Assembly: GCA_964589815.1 (NCBI GenBank)
Contig: CAZPUR010000010.1
Span: forward strand, 1-42,699
Length of the DNA stretch: 42,699 nt
Direction: 5' to 3'
DNA from: CAZPUR01 sp964589815
GTDB taxonomy: Bacteria; Patescibacteriota; Microgenomatia; UBA1400
Shown: positions 31,233-38,069 of the stretch, one piece after another
Layout: each line of letters starts with the position of its first letter
Numbering within the stretch: the stretch's first letter is position 1
The notes under the pieces: model-generated
Seen by the model: only the letters and a program-made list of their open reading frames with translations
What the model was told of the DNA's origin: nothing
The model's database searches: none
Translations under genes and position numbers: made by a program

Positions 31233-33016
31233 AGCAAAAGCTGATTAAGAAAGAATTAAGTTTCGTTCCTAATCTCAAAAACTATCAACAGACTTATCAA
31301 AAATTTTCCTGGAGTGAGGCAGAAAAAGAAGTGGCCCATTTTACTAATGGCCTGATTAATGCCGCTTATATTAGCGTTGATGTCAACGCTAAAAACGAAA
31401 GAAAAAATAAAGTTGCTTTATATTGGGAGGGGGATCAAGAAGAGGAATTAAAACTAACTTTCTTAGAGCTTTCTCTTTTATCCAATCGAGTAGGCAATAC
31501 CTTGAAAAAATTAGGAGTCAAAAGAGGCGAAAGGGTATTTATCTTTCTTTCTCGTTTACCCGAACTTTACTTTTCCTTTTTGGGTATTTTGAAAATTGGA
31601 GCCATTGCCGGCACTTTATTTGCCGCTTTTGGACCTCAAGCTTTAGCCGATCGCCTCAATAACTCTGATGCAGAGATATTAATTACCTCTCCGGAACTTT
31701 ACCCCAGAATTAAAAAAATAAGAAAATCTTTACCTTATCTTAAAAAAATCATTCTTATTGATGAAGATAATCGTTCCCATTTCTTAGAGGAAAAGCCTTT
31801 ACTTAAGAAAAAGGCGATTGATGGTTGTCTTTGGTTTTATCCGCTTTTGGAAAAAGCCAGCCACCAACTTAAACCCGCTCAAATGAAACCGACTGACCCG
31901 GCATTTATGCTTTATACTTCCGGTACGACCGGTAAACCAAAAGGCGTGATTCATCAACATCGGGCCATTATCCATGAGCAAAAGTCAGCTGAATTTGTCT
32001 TAGATATCAAAGATAGTGATGTTTATTGGTGTACGGCCGATCCGGGCTGGGTGACAGGTATTGCCTATGAAATTTTAGGCACTTGGGCTTTAGGAGCTTC
32101 AACTTTGGTTTATAATGGCCGCTTTAGTCCGGAAAAATGGTATCAGCTGATTGAAGAATATAAAGTCACCGTTTGGTATACGGCGCCAACCGCCATCAGA
32201 ATGCTGGCCAGCAGCGGCCTTAACTTAACCAAGAAATACGATTTTAGTTCTTTAAGGCATTTAGCCAGCGTCGGTGAACCTCTTAACCCAGAAGCAGTCT
32301 TTTGGGGCTTAAAAGCTTTTGGTTTGGCCTTTCATGATAATTATTGGCAGACCGAAACCGGCGGCATTGTGATTGCCAACTATCCTTGTCTGGCTATCAA
32401 ACCAGGTTCAATGGGCAAACCCTTACCCGGTATTAAAGCCAGCATTATTAACGATCAGGGTAAAACATTAGGCCCTAACCAAGAAGGTAATTTAGCTTTA
32501 AAACCAGGTTGGCCAGGGATGATGTTAAAAATCTGGCGAAGACCTAAAAAATACCGGAGTTACTTCCTGCCTACCGGCAGGCAGGACTCTCACGGTTGGT
32601 ATATCACCGGTGACCGGGCTTTTAAAGATAAAGATGGTTATTTTTGGTTTGTCGGTCGGGCTGATGATGTCATTAAAACTAGTGGTGAAAGAGTCGGTCC
32701 TTTTGAAGTTGAATCAGCTTTAGTTTCTTATCCTTATATTGCCGAAGCCGGCGTTATTGGCAAACCTGATCCAATGCGAGGAGAAATTATTAAGGCCTTT
32801 ATTGCTTTAAAACCGGGTGTTAAACCGAGTAAAACCCTAGAGGAAGAAATTAAACAATATGTTAAAAAGCATCTGGCTGGTCATGCTTATCCAAGGGAAA
32901 TAGAATTTGTGGAAAAACTACCGAAAACCAGGTCGGGCAAGATCATGAGAAGACTTTTAAAAGCAAAAGAATTAGGTTTAGCCATTGGCGATACTTCCAC
33001 TTTGGAAGAATATTAA
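31229..33016 (+). CDS. acsA: AMP-forming acetyl-CoA synthetase
   Basis: This adenylate-forming enzyme of 595 residues ligates acetate to CoA through acetyl-AMP. The P-loop-like motif is YTSGTTGKPKGVIH, then YWQTETGG (acetyl-CoA synthetase type), GWYITGDRA, GRADDVIKTSGERVGP, and the catalytic C-terminal Lys in PKTRSGKIMRRLLK. It is shorter than E. coli Acs (652), mainly at the N-terminus. Residues 447-452 (LPTGRQ), just before the GWYITGD motif, are encoded by a GC palindrome that looks like an inserted repeat. It stands between pfkB and korAB, so it can interconvert acetate and acetyl-CoA made or used by the oxidoreductase. Confidence 0.92.
   Translation: MKQKLIKKELSFVPNLKNYQQTYQKFSWSEAEKEVAHFTNGLINAAYISVDVNAKNERKNKVALYWEGDQEEELKLTFLELSLLSNRVGNTLKKLGVKRGERVFIFLSRLPELYFSFLGILKIGAIAGTLFAAFGPQALADRLNNSDAEILITSPELYPRIKKIRKSLPYLKKIILIDEDNRSHFLEEKPLLKKKAIDGCLWFYPLLEKASHQLKPAQMKPTDPAFMLYTSGTTGKPKGVIHQHRAIIHEQKSAEFVLDIKDSDVYWCTADPGWVTGIAYEILGTWALGASTLVYNGRFSPEKWYQLIEEYKVTVWYTAPTAIRMLASSGLNLTKKYDFSSLRHLASVGEPLNPEAVFWGLKAFGLAFHDNYWQTETGGIVIANYPCLAIKPGSMGKPLPGIKASIINDQGKTLGPNQEGNLALKPGWPGMMLKIWRRPKKYRSYFLPTGRQDSHGWYITGDRAFKDKDGYFWFVGRADDVIKTSGERVGPFEVESALVSYPYIAEAGVIGKPDPMRGEIIKAFIALKPGVKPSKTLEEEIKQYVKKHLAGHAYPREIEFVEKLPKTRSGKIMRRLLKAKELGLAIGDTSTLEEY
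32566..32585. repeat. GC-rich palindrome inside acsA
   Basis: CCTGCC-TACC-GGCAGG followed by CAGG is a 6-bp perfect hairpin in the coding sequence. It encodes LPTGRQ in frame and interrupts the region before the conserved GWYITGD motif. It resembles the intergenic palindromes of the window. Confidence 0.7.
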
Positions 33017-33024
33017 TAATATTT

Positions 33025-34776
33025 ATGAAATTAAAAAAAAGCATTAATATTAAAATCGGCGGGAAAGCGGGTGAAGGAGTTAAGGTTACCGGCCTGATTT
33101 TAGCTAAAAGTCTAACTCGCCATGGTTATTCCACTTTCAGTTACCAGGAATATCCTTCTTTAATCCGCGGCGGCCACAATGTTTTTCAAGTTCATGCTGG
33201 AATTGAACCGGTTTATTCTCAAATCAAAAAAGTAGATATTTTAGTGGCTTTTGACCAAAACACGATTAAAGAACACCAGTCAGAGTTAAATTCCGATTCA
33301 TTAATTCTTTATGATCCAGCTGAGTTTGCTTTACCAAAAATTAAATTAATCGGTCACTATCTTCCCCTTAAACTGATTGAACTGGCGGAAAAAGCCGGTG
33401 GTAAGCCGATTATGGCTAATATGGTGGCTTTGGGCGCCGTCCTGACTTTATTAGCTCTTTCGGTTGAGCCTTTAAAACAAATAGTTAAGGAAATCTTTAT
33501 ATCGAAAGGAAAAGAAATTGTTTTATTAAATCAAAAAGCGATTGAATCAGGAGAAAATTTTTCTAAAAATATTAAAAATTATCCTCAGAATGCATTTAAA
33601 ATCGATGGGGCGATCGCCCCCCTCAAATTAAATAACAAAAAAGGAAAAAGAATGGTGATTACCGGTAATGAAGCGGTTGCTTTAGGCGCTCTAAGCGCTG
33701 GTTTGAAGTTTTATACTGCTTATCCGATGACCCCTTCAACCTCTATTCTCCATTTCCTGGCGGCCAATGAGCAAAAAGCCAATCTAGTGGTTAAACAACC
33801 CGAAGATGAAATCGCTGCTATTAATCAAGCGGTAGGCGCCAGTTTTATGGGAGTAAGGGCAATGACGGCCACTTCTGGCGGCGGCTTTTGTTTAATGACC
33901 GAAGGTTTGGGCTTAGCCGCCATGACCGAAACGCCTTTAGTAGTCGTTAATGCCACCCGACCCGGTCCTTCTTCTGGTATGCCCACTTGGAGCGGCCAAG
34001 GTGATTTAAAGTTTATGCTTTTTGCCTCTCAAGATGAGTTTCCCCGAGTAGTCTTGGCTCCGGGTGATGCTCAAGAATGTTTCGACCTAACCAGAAAGGC
34101 TTTTTACCTTAGTGAAAAATACCAGATACCAGTAATTATTCTTCTTGATAAAAATATTTCTGAAAGCTACTACTCACCCCTACCTTTTACCTCAAAATAT
34201 AATAATCAACGTTATTCTTTTACCCAGCCTAAAAAAGGATTTTTAAGGTATAAAATAACTGAAACCGGCATTTCTCCGCGCTGTTTTGTGGGTGAGAAAA
34301 ACGGGGCTCACTTAGCCAATAGCTATGAACATCGCCAGGATGGTTTGGTTACTGAAGACGGAGAAGAGAGGAATAAAATGATGGATAAAAGAATGGCCAA
34401 ACTCAAAATTTTAGAAAAAGAAATTTTACCTCAATCTGTTTTTGGCGATAAAAAAACGGAGATTTCTTTAATTTCCTGGGGTTCAAATAAAGGCCCCATT
34501 CTAGAGGCGCTAAAAACAACAAAGAGGTTAAATTATTTTCATTTAAACTGGCTTTGGCCTTTTCCCCAAAAGCAAGTGAGTGATTTTGTTCAATCAGCTA
34601 AAAAAGTAGTTTGCTTAGAGGCTAATGCCACTGGCCAATTGGCTAGTTTAATTAGAGAATATACTGGTTTTAAAGTGGAGAAGTTTTTAAAATATGACGG
34701 CCGGCCATTTTTTCCTAATGAAATCATTAGGCAAATTGCAAGTATCAAGCACCAAATATCAAATAATATCAAATGA
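33025..34776 (+). CDS. korA: 2-oxoacid:ferredoxin oxidoreductase, fused gamma-alpha subunit
   Basis: This is the gamma and alpha parts of a 2-oxoacid:ferredoxin oxidoreductase in one chain of 583 residues. The gamma part (1-185) has IKIGGKAGEGVKVTG and YQEYPSLIRGGHN. The alpha part (from about 210) has TGNEAVALGALSAGLKFYTAYPMTPST, EDEIAAINQAVGASFMGVRAMTATSGGG and GDAQECFDLT. It works with KorB on pyruvate, 2-oxoglutarate or a related acid, passing electrons to ferredoxin. Pyruvate fits the neighbours ppsA and acs. The last 12-13 residues (SIKHQISNNIK) are translated from an AT-rich repeat. No delta ferredoxin domain is encoded nearby. Confidence 0.92.
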   Translation: MKLKKSINIKIGGKAGEGVKVTGLILAKSLTRHGYSTFSYQEYPSLIRGGHNVFQVHAGIEPVYSQIKKVDILVAFDQNTIKEHQSELNSDSLILYDPAEFALPKIKLIGHYLPLKLIELAEKAGGKPIMANMVALGAVLTLLALSVEPLKQIVKEIFISKGKEIVLLNQKAIESGENFSKNIKNYPQNAFKIDGAIAPLKLNNKKGKRMVITGNEAVALGALSAGLKFYTAYPMTPSTSILHFLAANEQKANLVVKQPEDEIAAINQAVGASFMGVRAMTATSGGGFCLMTEGLGLAAMTETPLVVVNATRPGPSSGMPTWSGQGDLKFMLFASQDEFPRVVLAPGDAQECFDLTRKAFYLSEKYQIPVIILLDKNISESYYSPLPFTSKYNNQRYSFTQPKKGFLRYKITETGISPRCFVGEKNGAHLANSYEHRQDGLVTEDGEERNKMMDKRMAKLKILEKEILPQSVFGDKKTEISLISWGSNKGPILEALKTTKRLNYFHLNWLWPFPQKQVSDFVQSAKKVVCLEANATGQLASLIREYTGFKVEKFLKYDGRPFFPNEIIRQIASIKHQISNNIK

Positions 34777-34882
34777 TCAAAATACCAAATTATAAACGTT
34801 TAGAACATTTGGAAATTGTAATTTCGAATTTGTTTGAAATTTGGAATTTGTAATTTGGTGTTTCTTTAGAATAATTAGAAAT
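34741..34882. repeat. long AT-rich imperfect palindrome between korA and korB
   Basis: The left arm (CAAGCACCAAATATCAAATA and more) and the right arm (GAAATTTGGAATTTG, TAATTTGGTGTTTC) fold back around the core ATTATAAACGTTTA. The layout and core are as at 21158-21275. A TTTAGAATAATTAGAAATTC unit, as found beside dnaE, closes it. The left arm carries the korA stop codon. Confidence 0.75.
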
Positions 34883-34890
34883 TCATTAAG

Positions 34891-35742
34891 ATGAATAACA
34901 TAAACCAATTCAATACTCATATTGCTCCCACTTGGTGCCCGGGTTGCGGAGATTTCGGCGGTTTTTTAGCTTTAAAACAAGCTTTGGTTAAATTAAACTT
35001 AAACCCTGACGATATTTGTCTTTTTTATGATATCGGTTGTTCTTCTAATATGTCCAGTTTCTTAAAAACCTATGGTTTTGGCGGCTTGCATGGCCGAAGT
35101 TTACCGGCTGCTTGCGGCGCGGCTTTGGCCCATCATCAAATGCCGATTATTTCTATTGCCGGTGACGGTGGCGCTTACGGAGAAGGTTTAAATCATTTTA
35201 TCGTCGCCTGTCGAGCTAATTATAATTTAACCTTTTTTGTTTTTAACAATCAGTTATATTCCTTAACCACCGGACAAACCTCCCCCACCACGGCCAAAAA
35301 TAACAAGACTAAATCCACCCCTTATGGCGTGATTGAAGAAGCTTTTAATCCTTTGGTAACGGCCATTGTCAACCATGCCTCTTTTGTCGCTCGAGGATTT
35401 AGTGGAGAAGTGGAGCATTTAACTAATCTGATTGTTAAGGCCATTAAAAATCCGGGTTTTAGTTTAATCGACCTCTTAACTCCTTGTGTTACCTGGAATA
35501 AAAAAGTCCAACCCTTCTCTTGGTATCAAGAAAGAGTTTATAAGTTAAATAAAGAAAGTTATGAACAAGAGAAAGCGATCAAGTTAGCTTTAGAAGAACC
35601 AAAAAAGCTTCCCATTGGTATTTTCTATCAAGAAAAAAGACCTTCTTATCAACAATCTTTACCTCAGCTTAAAGAACAACCTTTAATCAAACAATCAATT
35701 GCCAATATAGACATTGGTGATTTAATAAAGGAATTCCTGTAA
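34891..35742 (+). CDS. korB: 2-oxoacid:ferredoxin oxidoreductase beta subunit
   Basis: KorB binds thiamine diphosphate and a [4Fe-4S] cluster. The 283-residue chain has WCPGCGDFG, then DIGCSS, then a late TPCVTW, giving the four cluster cysteines. The TPP motif is GDGGAYGEGLNHFIVACRANYNLTFFVFNN. HGRSLPAACGAALAH is also typical. It partners the fused gamma-alpha KorA upstream, but a 114-nt repeat region separates the two, and another repeat region follows. Substrate preference cannot be decided from these motifs. Confidence 0.93.
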   Translation: MNNINQFNTHIAPTWCPGCGDFGGFLALKQALVKLNLNPDDICLFYDIGCSSNMSSFLKTYGFGGLHGRSLPAACGAALAHHQMPIISIAGDGGAYGEGLNHFIVACRANYNLTFFVFNNQLYSLTTGQTSPTTAKNNKTKSTPYGVIEEAFNPLVTAIVNHASFVARGFSGEVEHLTNLIVKAIKNPGFSLIDLLTPCVTWNKKVQPFSWYQERVYKLNKESYEQEKAIKLALEEPKKLPIGIFYQEKRPSYQQSLPQLKEQPLIKQSIANIDIGDLIKEFL

Positions 35743-35813
35743 AAAATTACTAATACCTAATTTCTAATTCCTAATAATTTGTTAGAAATTGTGAATTGGA
35801 AATTAGAAATTAT
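35743..35813. repeat. AT-rich repeat array after korB
   Basis: Units TAATTTCTAATTCCTAAT and TTGGAAATTAGAAATTA are imperfect inverted copies around TTTGTTAGAAATTG. The TTG that opens the DedA reading frame and its first codons lie inside the right arm. The units are the same as those around dnaE. Confidence 0.65.
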
Positions 35814-36455
35814 TTGCTTAATTTTATTCTTAAACCACTGGCTGATTTAATTATTTTTTTGGTTTCTAAATTCTCTTATCCGGGCGTGATCATGGCCATG
35901 GCTTTTCAATCTGCCTGCATTCCCATTCCTTCAGAAGTCATCCTGCCTTTTTCCGGTTTTATGGTCTCTCAAGGTTTTTTTAAATTTTGGCTGACAGTAA
36001 TCGCCGCTCTTTTAGGTTGTTTTTTAGGCGCCACTTTAGCCTACAGTCTGGGTTATTTTAAAGGCGAAGGTTTTGTTCGCCGCTTAATCAAAAAATACGG
36101 CAAATATCTTTTAATTTTTGAGTATGAATTAGATGAAGCCCAGGAAACCTTTCAAAAATATGGGGAAATTATCATCTTTGTTTCTCGCTTGTTGCCGGTA
36201 GTCAGGACCTTTATTGCTTTACCGGCTGGCATTGCTAAAATGAGCTATAAAAAATTCATCTTCTTTGTTTTATTGGGTGATTTCCTCTGGTCTTCCTTGC
36301 TTATTTATCTGGGCAAGGTGCTGGGTAGTAATTGGAGTACTTTGGGTAATCTCTTTCACAAATTCGACCTTGTCATTGTCATTCTGGGGATAGGAGTGGT
36401 GATTTGGTATGTCCAACACAAGTTAAAAAAACATTCCCAGCGTTCTAAAGTTTAA
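35796..36455 (+). CDS. DedA-family membrane protein
   Basis: DedA (SNARE-associated/VTT) proteins are polytopic inner-membrane proteins linked to lipid carrier recycling and membrane homeostasis. The 219-residue sequence has the family blocks: FQSACIPIPSEVILPFSGFMVSQG, an amphipathic middle, and FVSRLLPVVRTFIALPAGIAKMSYKKFI with the conserved Arg and Pro, then a C-terminal TM (LVIVILGIGVVIWYV). About five hydrophobic segments are seen. No ATG exists at the front. TTG at 35796 lies inside an AT-rich repeat and TTG at 35814 is an alternative. It overlaps lexA tail to tail by 4 nt. Confidence 0.88.
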   Translation: MEIRNYLLNFILKPLADLIIFLVSKFSYPGVIMAMAFQSACIPIPSEVILPFSGFMVSQGFFKFWLTVIAALLGCFLGATLAYSLGYFKGEGFVRRLIKKYGKYLLIFEYELDEAQETFQKYGEIIIFVSRLLPVVRTFIALPAGIAKMSYKKFIFFVLLGDFLWSSLLIYLGKVLGSNWSTLGNLFHKFDLVIVILGIGVVIWYVQHKLKKHSQRSKV

Positions 36456-37069
36456 TAACGCCTGATTAATCCGACGACCTTCCCTTGAATTTGGACTTTT
36501 TGAACATAATGAGGCGCTTGAGCTCCATGAAGAGATTCCAATTTAACCCTGGTAGTTTCTTGGTAAAATTTCTTTAACAGAGCCTCTTTCTTTTCTAAAA
36601 GAGCCACCACCACGTCGCCATTATCAAGCTCCGCCTCTTCTTCTAAAATTAAAAAATCATCTTTGAAAATGCCTTCTTGAACCAAACTATCATCTTTAAC
36701 CTCTAAAACAATGGCTCGCCGACGGCTGGAAATCATCGAAGGGGCCACGCCTACAAAAGCATGGCCGACGCTATATGGTTCAATCTGTTTGCCTTGAGAA
36801 AAAAGACCCAAAATAGGCAGCTTCACTCCTTTATCCACCTCAGCCATATGTTTATCAATGATTTCAATCAGGCGTTTTTTGCCTCTACCGGTGATGCTAA
36901 TCACTCCTCTTTTTTGCAATTGGTCTAAATGCTCGTGAATCGTCGCCAAAGACCTTAAGCCCATGGCGTCAGCAATCTCTCTTAGAGAAGGGGCAAAACC
37001 ATTACGTTGAATATATTGAGAAACAAAATCTAAAATTTGTCTTTGTCTTTCATAGAGAACTACGGGCAT
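36452..37069 (-). CDS. lexA: LexA-like SOS repressor with unusual cleavage site
   Basis: This is a LexA-type repressor of 205 residues. The N-terminal winged helix has FAPSLREIADAMGLRSLATIHEHLDQLQKRGVI. The C-terminal S24 peptidase domain keeps Ser128 in KDDSLVQEG and a Lys dyad partner (Lys166 or 167 in LLKKFY). The cleavage dipeptide Ala-Gly of LexA is Gln92-Gly93 here (LFSQGKQ), and the GMSM motif around the Ser is DDSL. The protein may therefore cleave slowly, differently or not at all. Ribosome binding site AAAGGAG and a consensus-like promoter lie upstream. The gene converges on dedA. Confidence 0.88.
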   Translation of the reverse strand: MPVVLYERQRQILDFVSQYIQRNGFAPSLREIADAMGLRSLATIHEHLDQLQKRGVISITGRGKKRLIEIIDKHMAEVDKGVKLPILGLFSQGKQIEPYSVGHAFVGVAPSMISSRRRAIVLEVKDDSLVQEGIFKDDFLILEEEAELDNGDVVVALLEKKEALLKKFYQETTRVKLESLHGAQAPHYVQKVQIQGKVVGLIRRY

Positions 37070-37109
37070 GCTTTCTCCTTTCTTTTTGTTTATTATGTTT
37101 ACAGTTTGG

Positions 37110-37126
37110 CTTTAATTCTAGTAAAG
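37110..37126 (-). promoter_or_regulatory. possible LexA operator over the lexA -10 box
   Basis: CTTTA and TAAAG form an inverted repeat with a 7-nt spacer that overlaps the -10 hexamer of the lexA promoter. Position and symmetry fit self-repression. The sequence does not match the known enterobacterial or Gram-positive SOS boxes. Confidence 0.3.
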
Positions 37127-37148
37127 AGAAAAAGCTTTTCTTTGTCAA
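37120..37148 (-). promoter_or_regulatory. lexA promoter
   Basis: On the minus strand TTGACA (37148-37143), a 17-nt spacer and TTTACT (37125-37120) precede lexA by about 50 nt, leaving a normal leader with ribosome binding site. Confidence 0.55.
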
Positions 37149-37212
37149 CTACATCTTTTTGTATCAAAAACACTAGACAGAGCGTTTTTATTTCCTTCAA
37201 AACACTATAATT

Positions 37213-37261
37213 GAGGTGTTAAGAGATTAACACCTCTAAGGTGATATAATCTTGACACCTC
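37213..37261 (+). repeat. two-hairpin REP-like repeat, left of the transposase
   Basis: The outer arms GGTGTTAAGA and AATCTTGACACC pair over an inner hairpin AACACCTCTAAGGTG. The same element lies at 37981-38027 and, alone, at 11580-11628. Its right end supplies TTGACA (37252-37257), which with TACGAT (37276-37281, 18-nt spacer) could be the transposase promoter. Confidence 0.9.
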
Positions 37262-37297
37262 TATAAAAGACATGCTACGATTTTAAAAAGAAAAGTC

Positions 37298-37975
37298 ATG
37301 CCTGGGAGAAAAACAATTATTGCTACCGGTGAAGTCTACCATCTTCTAAATCGTGGCATTGCTTCTCAACCTATCTTTTTAAACGCCCGAGATTACCAAA
37401 GAGCTAGTAATACTTTTTTCTATTATAGAAATCGCATTTTACCTTTAAGATATTCTTACTTTTTACTTCAATCACTAGAAAAAAGGCGAGAGATTCTTGA
37501 AAATCTAAACAAAAAACAAGATTTTTTAGTGGCAATTATCGCTTTTTGTTTTATGCCCAATCACTTTCACTTTCTTGTAAGACAAAACGTGGATAATGGT
37601 ATCGCTAATTTCTTAAGTAAATTTTCCAATAGTTATACTAAATATTTTAATACTAAGAGAAAAAGACGCGGTCCACTTTTAGAAGGTAAATTCAAAGCCG
37701 TTAGAATCGAAACGGATGAACAGCTTCTCCACGTTTCCCGCTATATTCATCTTAATCCTTATACTTCACACTTAGTAAAAGATGTTAAAGACCTAAAAAA
37801 TTATCCTTATTCTTCTTTTCCTGAATATTTAAATAAAGTGAAAGTTAATTTCTGCTTTAAGGATGACGTTCTTGGTCAATTTAAAAACATCAATTCTTAT
37901 AAAAGGTTTGTTTATAATCAGGCAGATTATCAGCGTGAATTACAGCAAATCAGACATTTGATTTTAGACACATAA
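37298..37975 (+). CDS. REP-associated tyrosine transposase (Y1/IS200-like)
   Basis: This is a transposase of the HUH Y1 superfamily, REP-associated (RAYT) branch, 225 residues. The metal-binding motif is MPNHFHFLV with His89 and His91. The catalytic Tyr is 113 or 116 in NSYTKYFNTK. GPLLEGKFKAVRI and YIHLNPYTSHLV complete the family pattern. The gene is flanked by two copies of the same two-hairpin repeat in the same orientation, and a third copy lies 26 kb away. RAYTs are thought to move such repeats by single-strand cutting. The gene is intact and probably active or recently so. Confidence 0.94.
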   Translation: MPGRKTIIATGEVYHLLNRGIASQPIFLNARDYQRASNTFFYYRNRILPLRYSYFLLQSLEKRREILENLNKKQDFLVAIIAFCFMPNHFHFLVRQNVDNGIANFLSKFSNSYTKYFNTKRKRRGPLLEGKFKAVRIETDEQLLHVSRYIHLNPYTSHLVKDVKDLKNYPYSSFPEYLNKVKVNFCFKDDVLGQFKNINSYKRFVYNQADYQRELQQIRHLILDT

Positions 37976-37980
37976 TATTA

Positions 37981-38027
37981 AGGTGTTAAGATTACATCAC
38001 CTCTAAGGTGTTATAATCTTGACACCT
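37981..38027 (+). repeat. two-hairpin REP-like repeat, right of the transposase
   Basis: This is the second flanking copy, with the same outer arms (GGTGTTAAGATT and AATCTTGACACC) and inner hairpin (TCACCTCTAAGGTG). It begins 5 nt after the transposase stop codon. Confidence 0.9.
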
Positions 38028-38034
38028 GTGTGAC

Positions 38035-38063
38035 TGGACAGTAGAAAGCACACCTTCTAAAAT
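38035..38063 (+). promoter_or_regulatory. promoter of the transglutaminase-like gene (leaderless)
   Basis: TGGACA (38035-38040), a 17-nt spacer and TAAAAT (38058-38063) lie 6 nt before the ATG at 38070, so the mRNA would be leaderless. Confidence 0.5.
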
Positions 38064-38069
38064 TAATCT

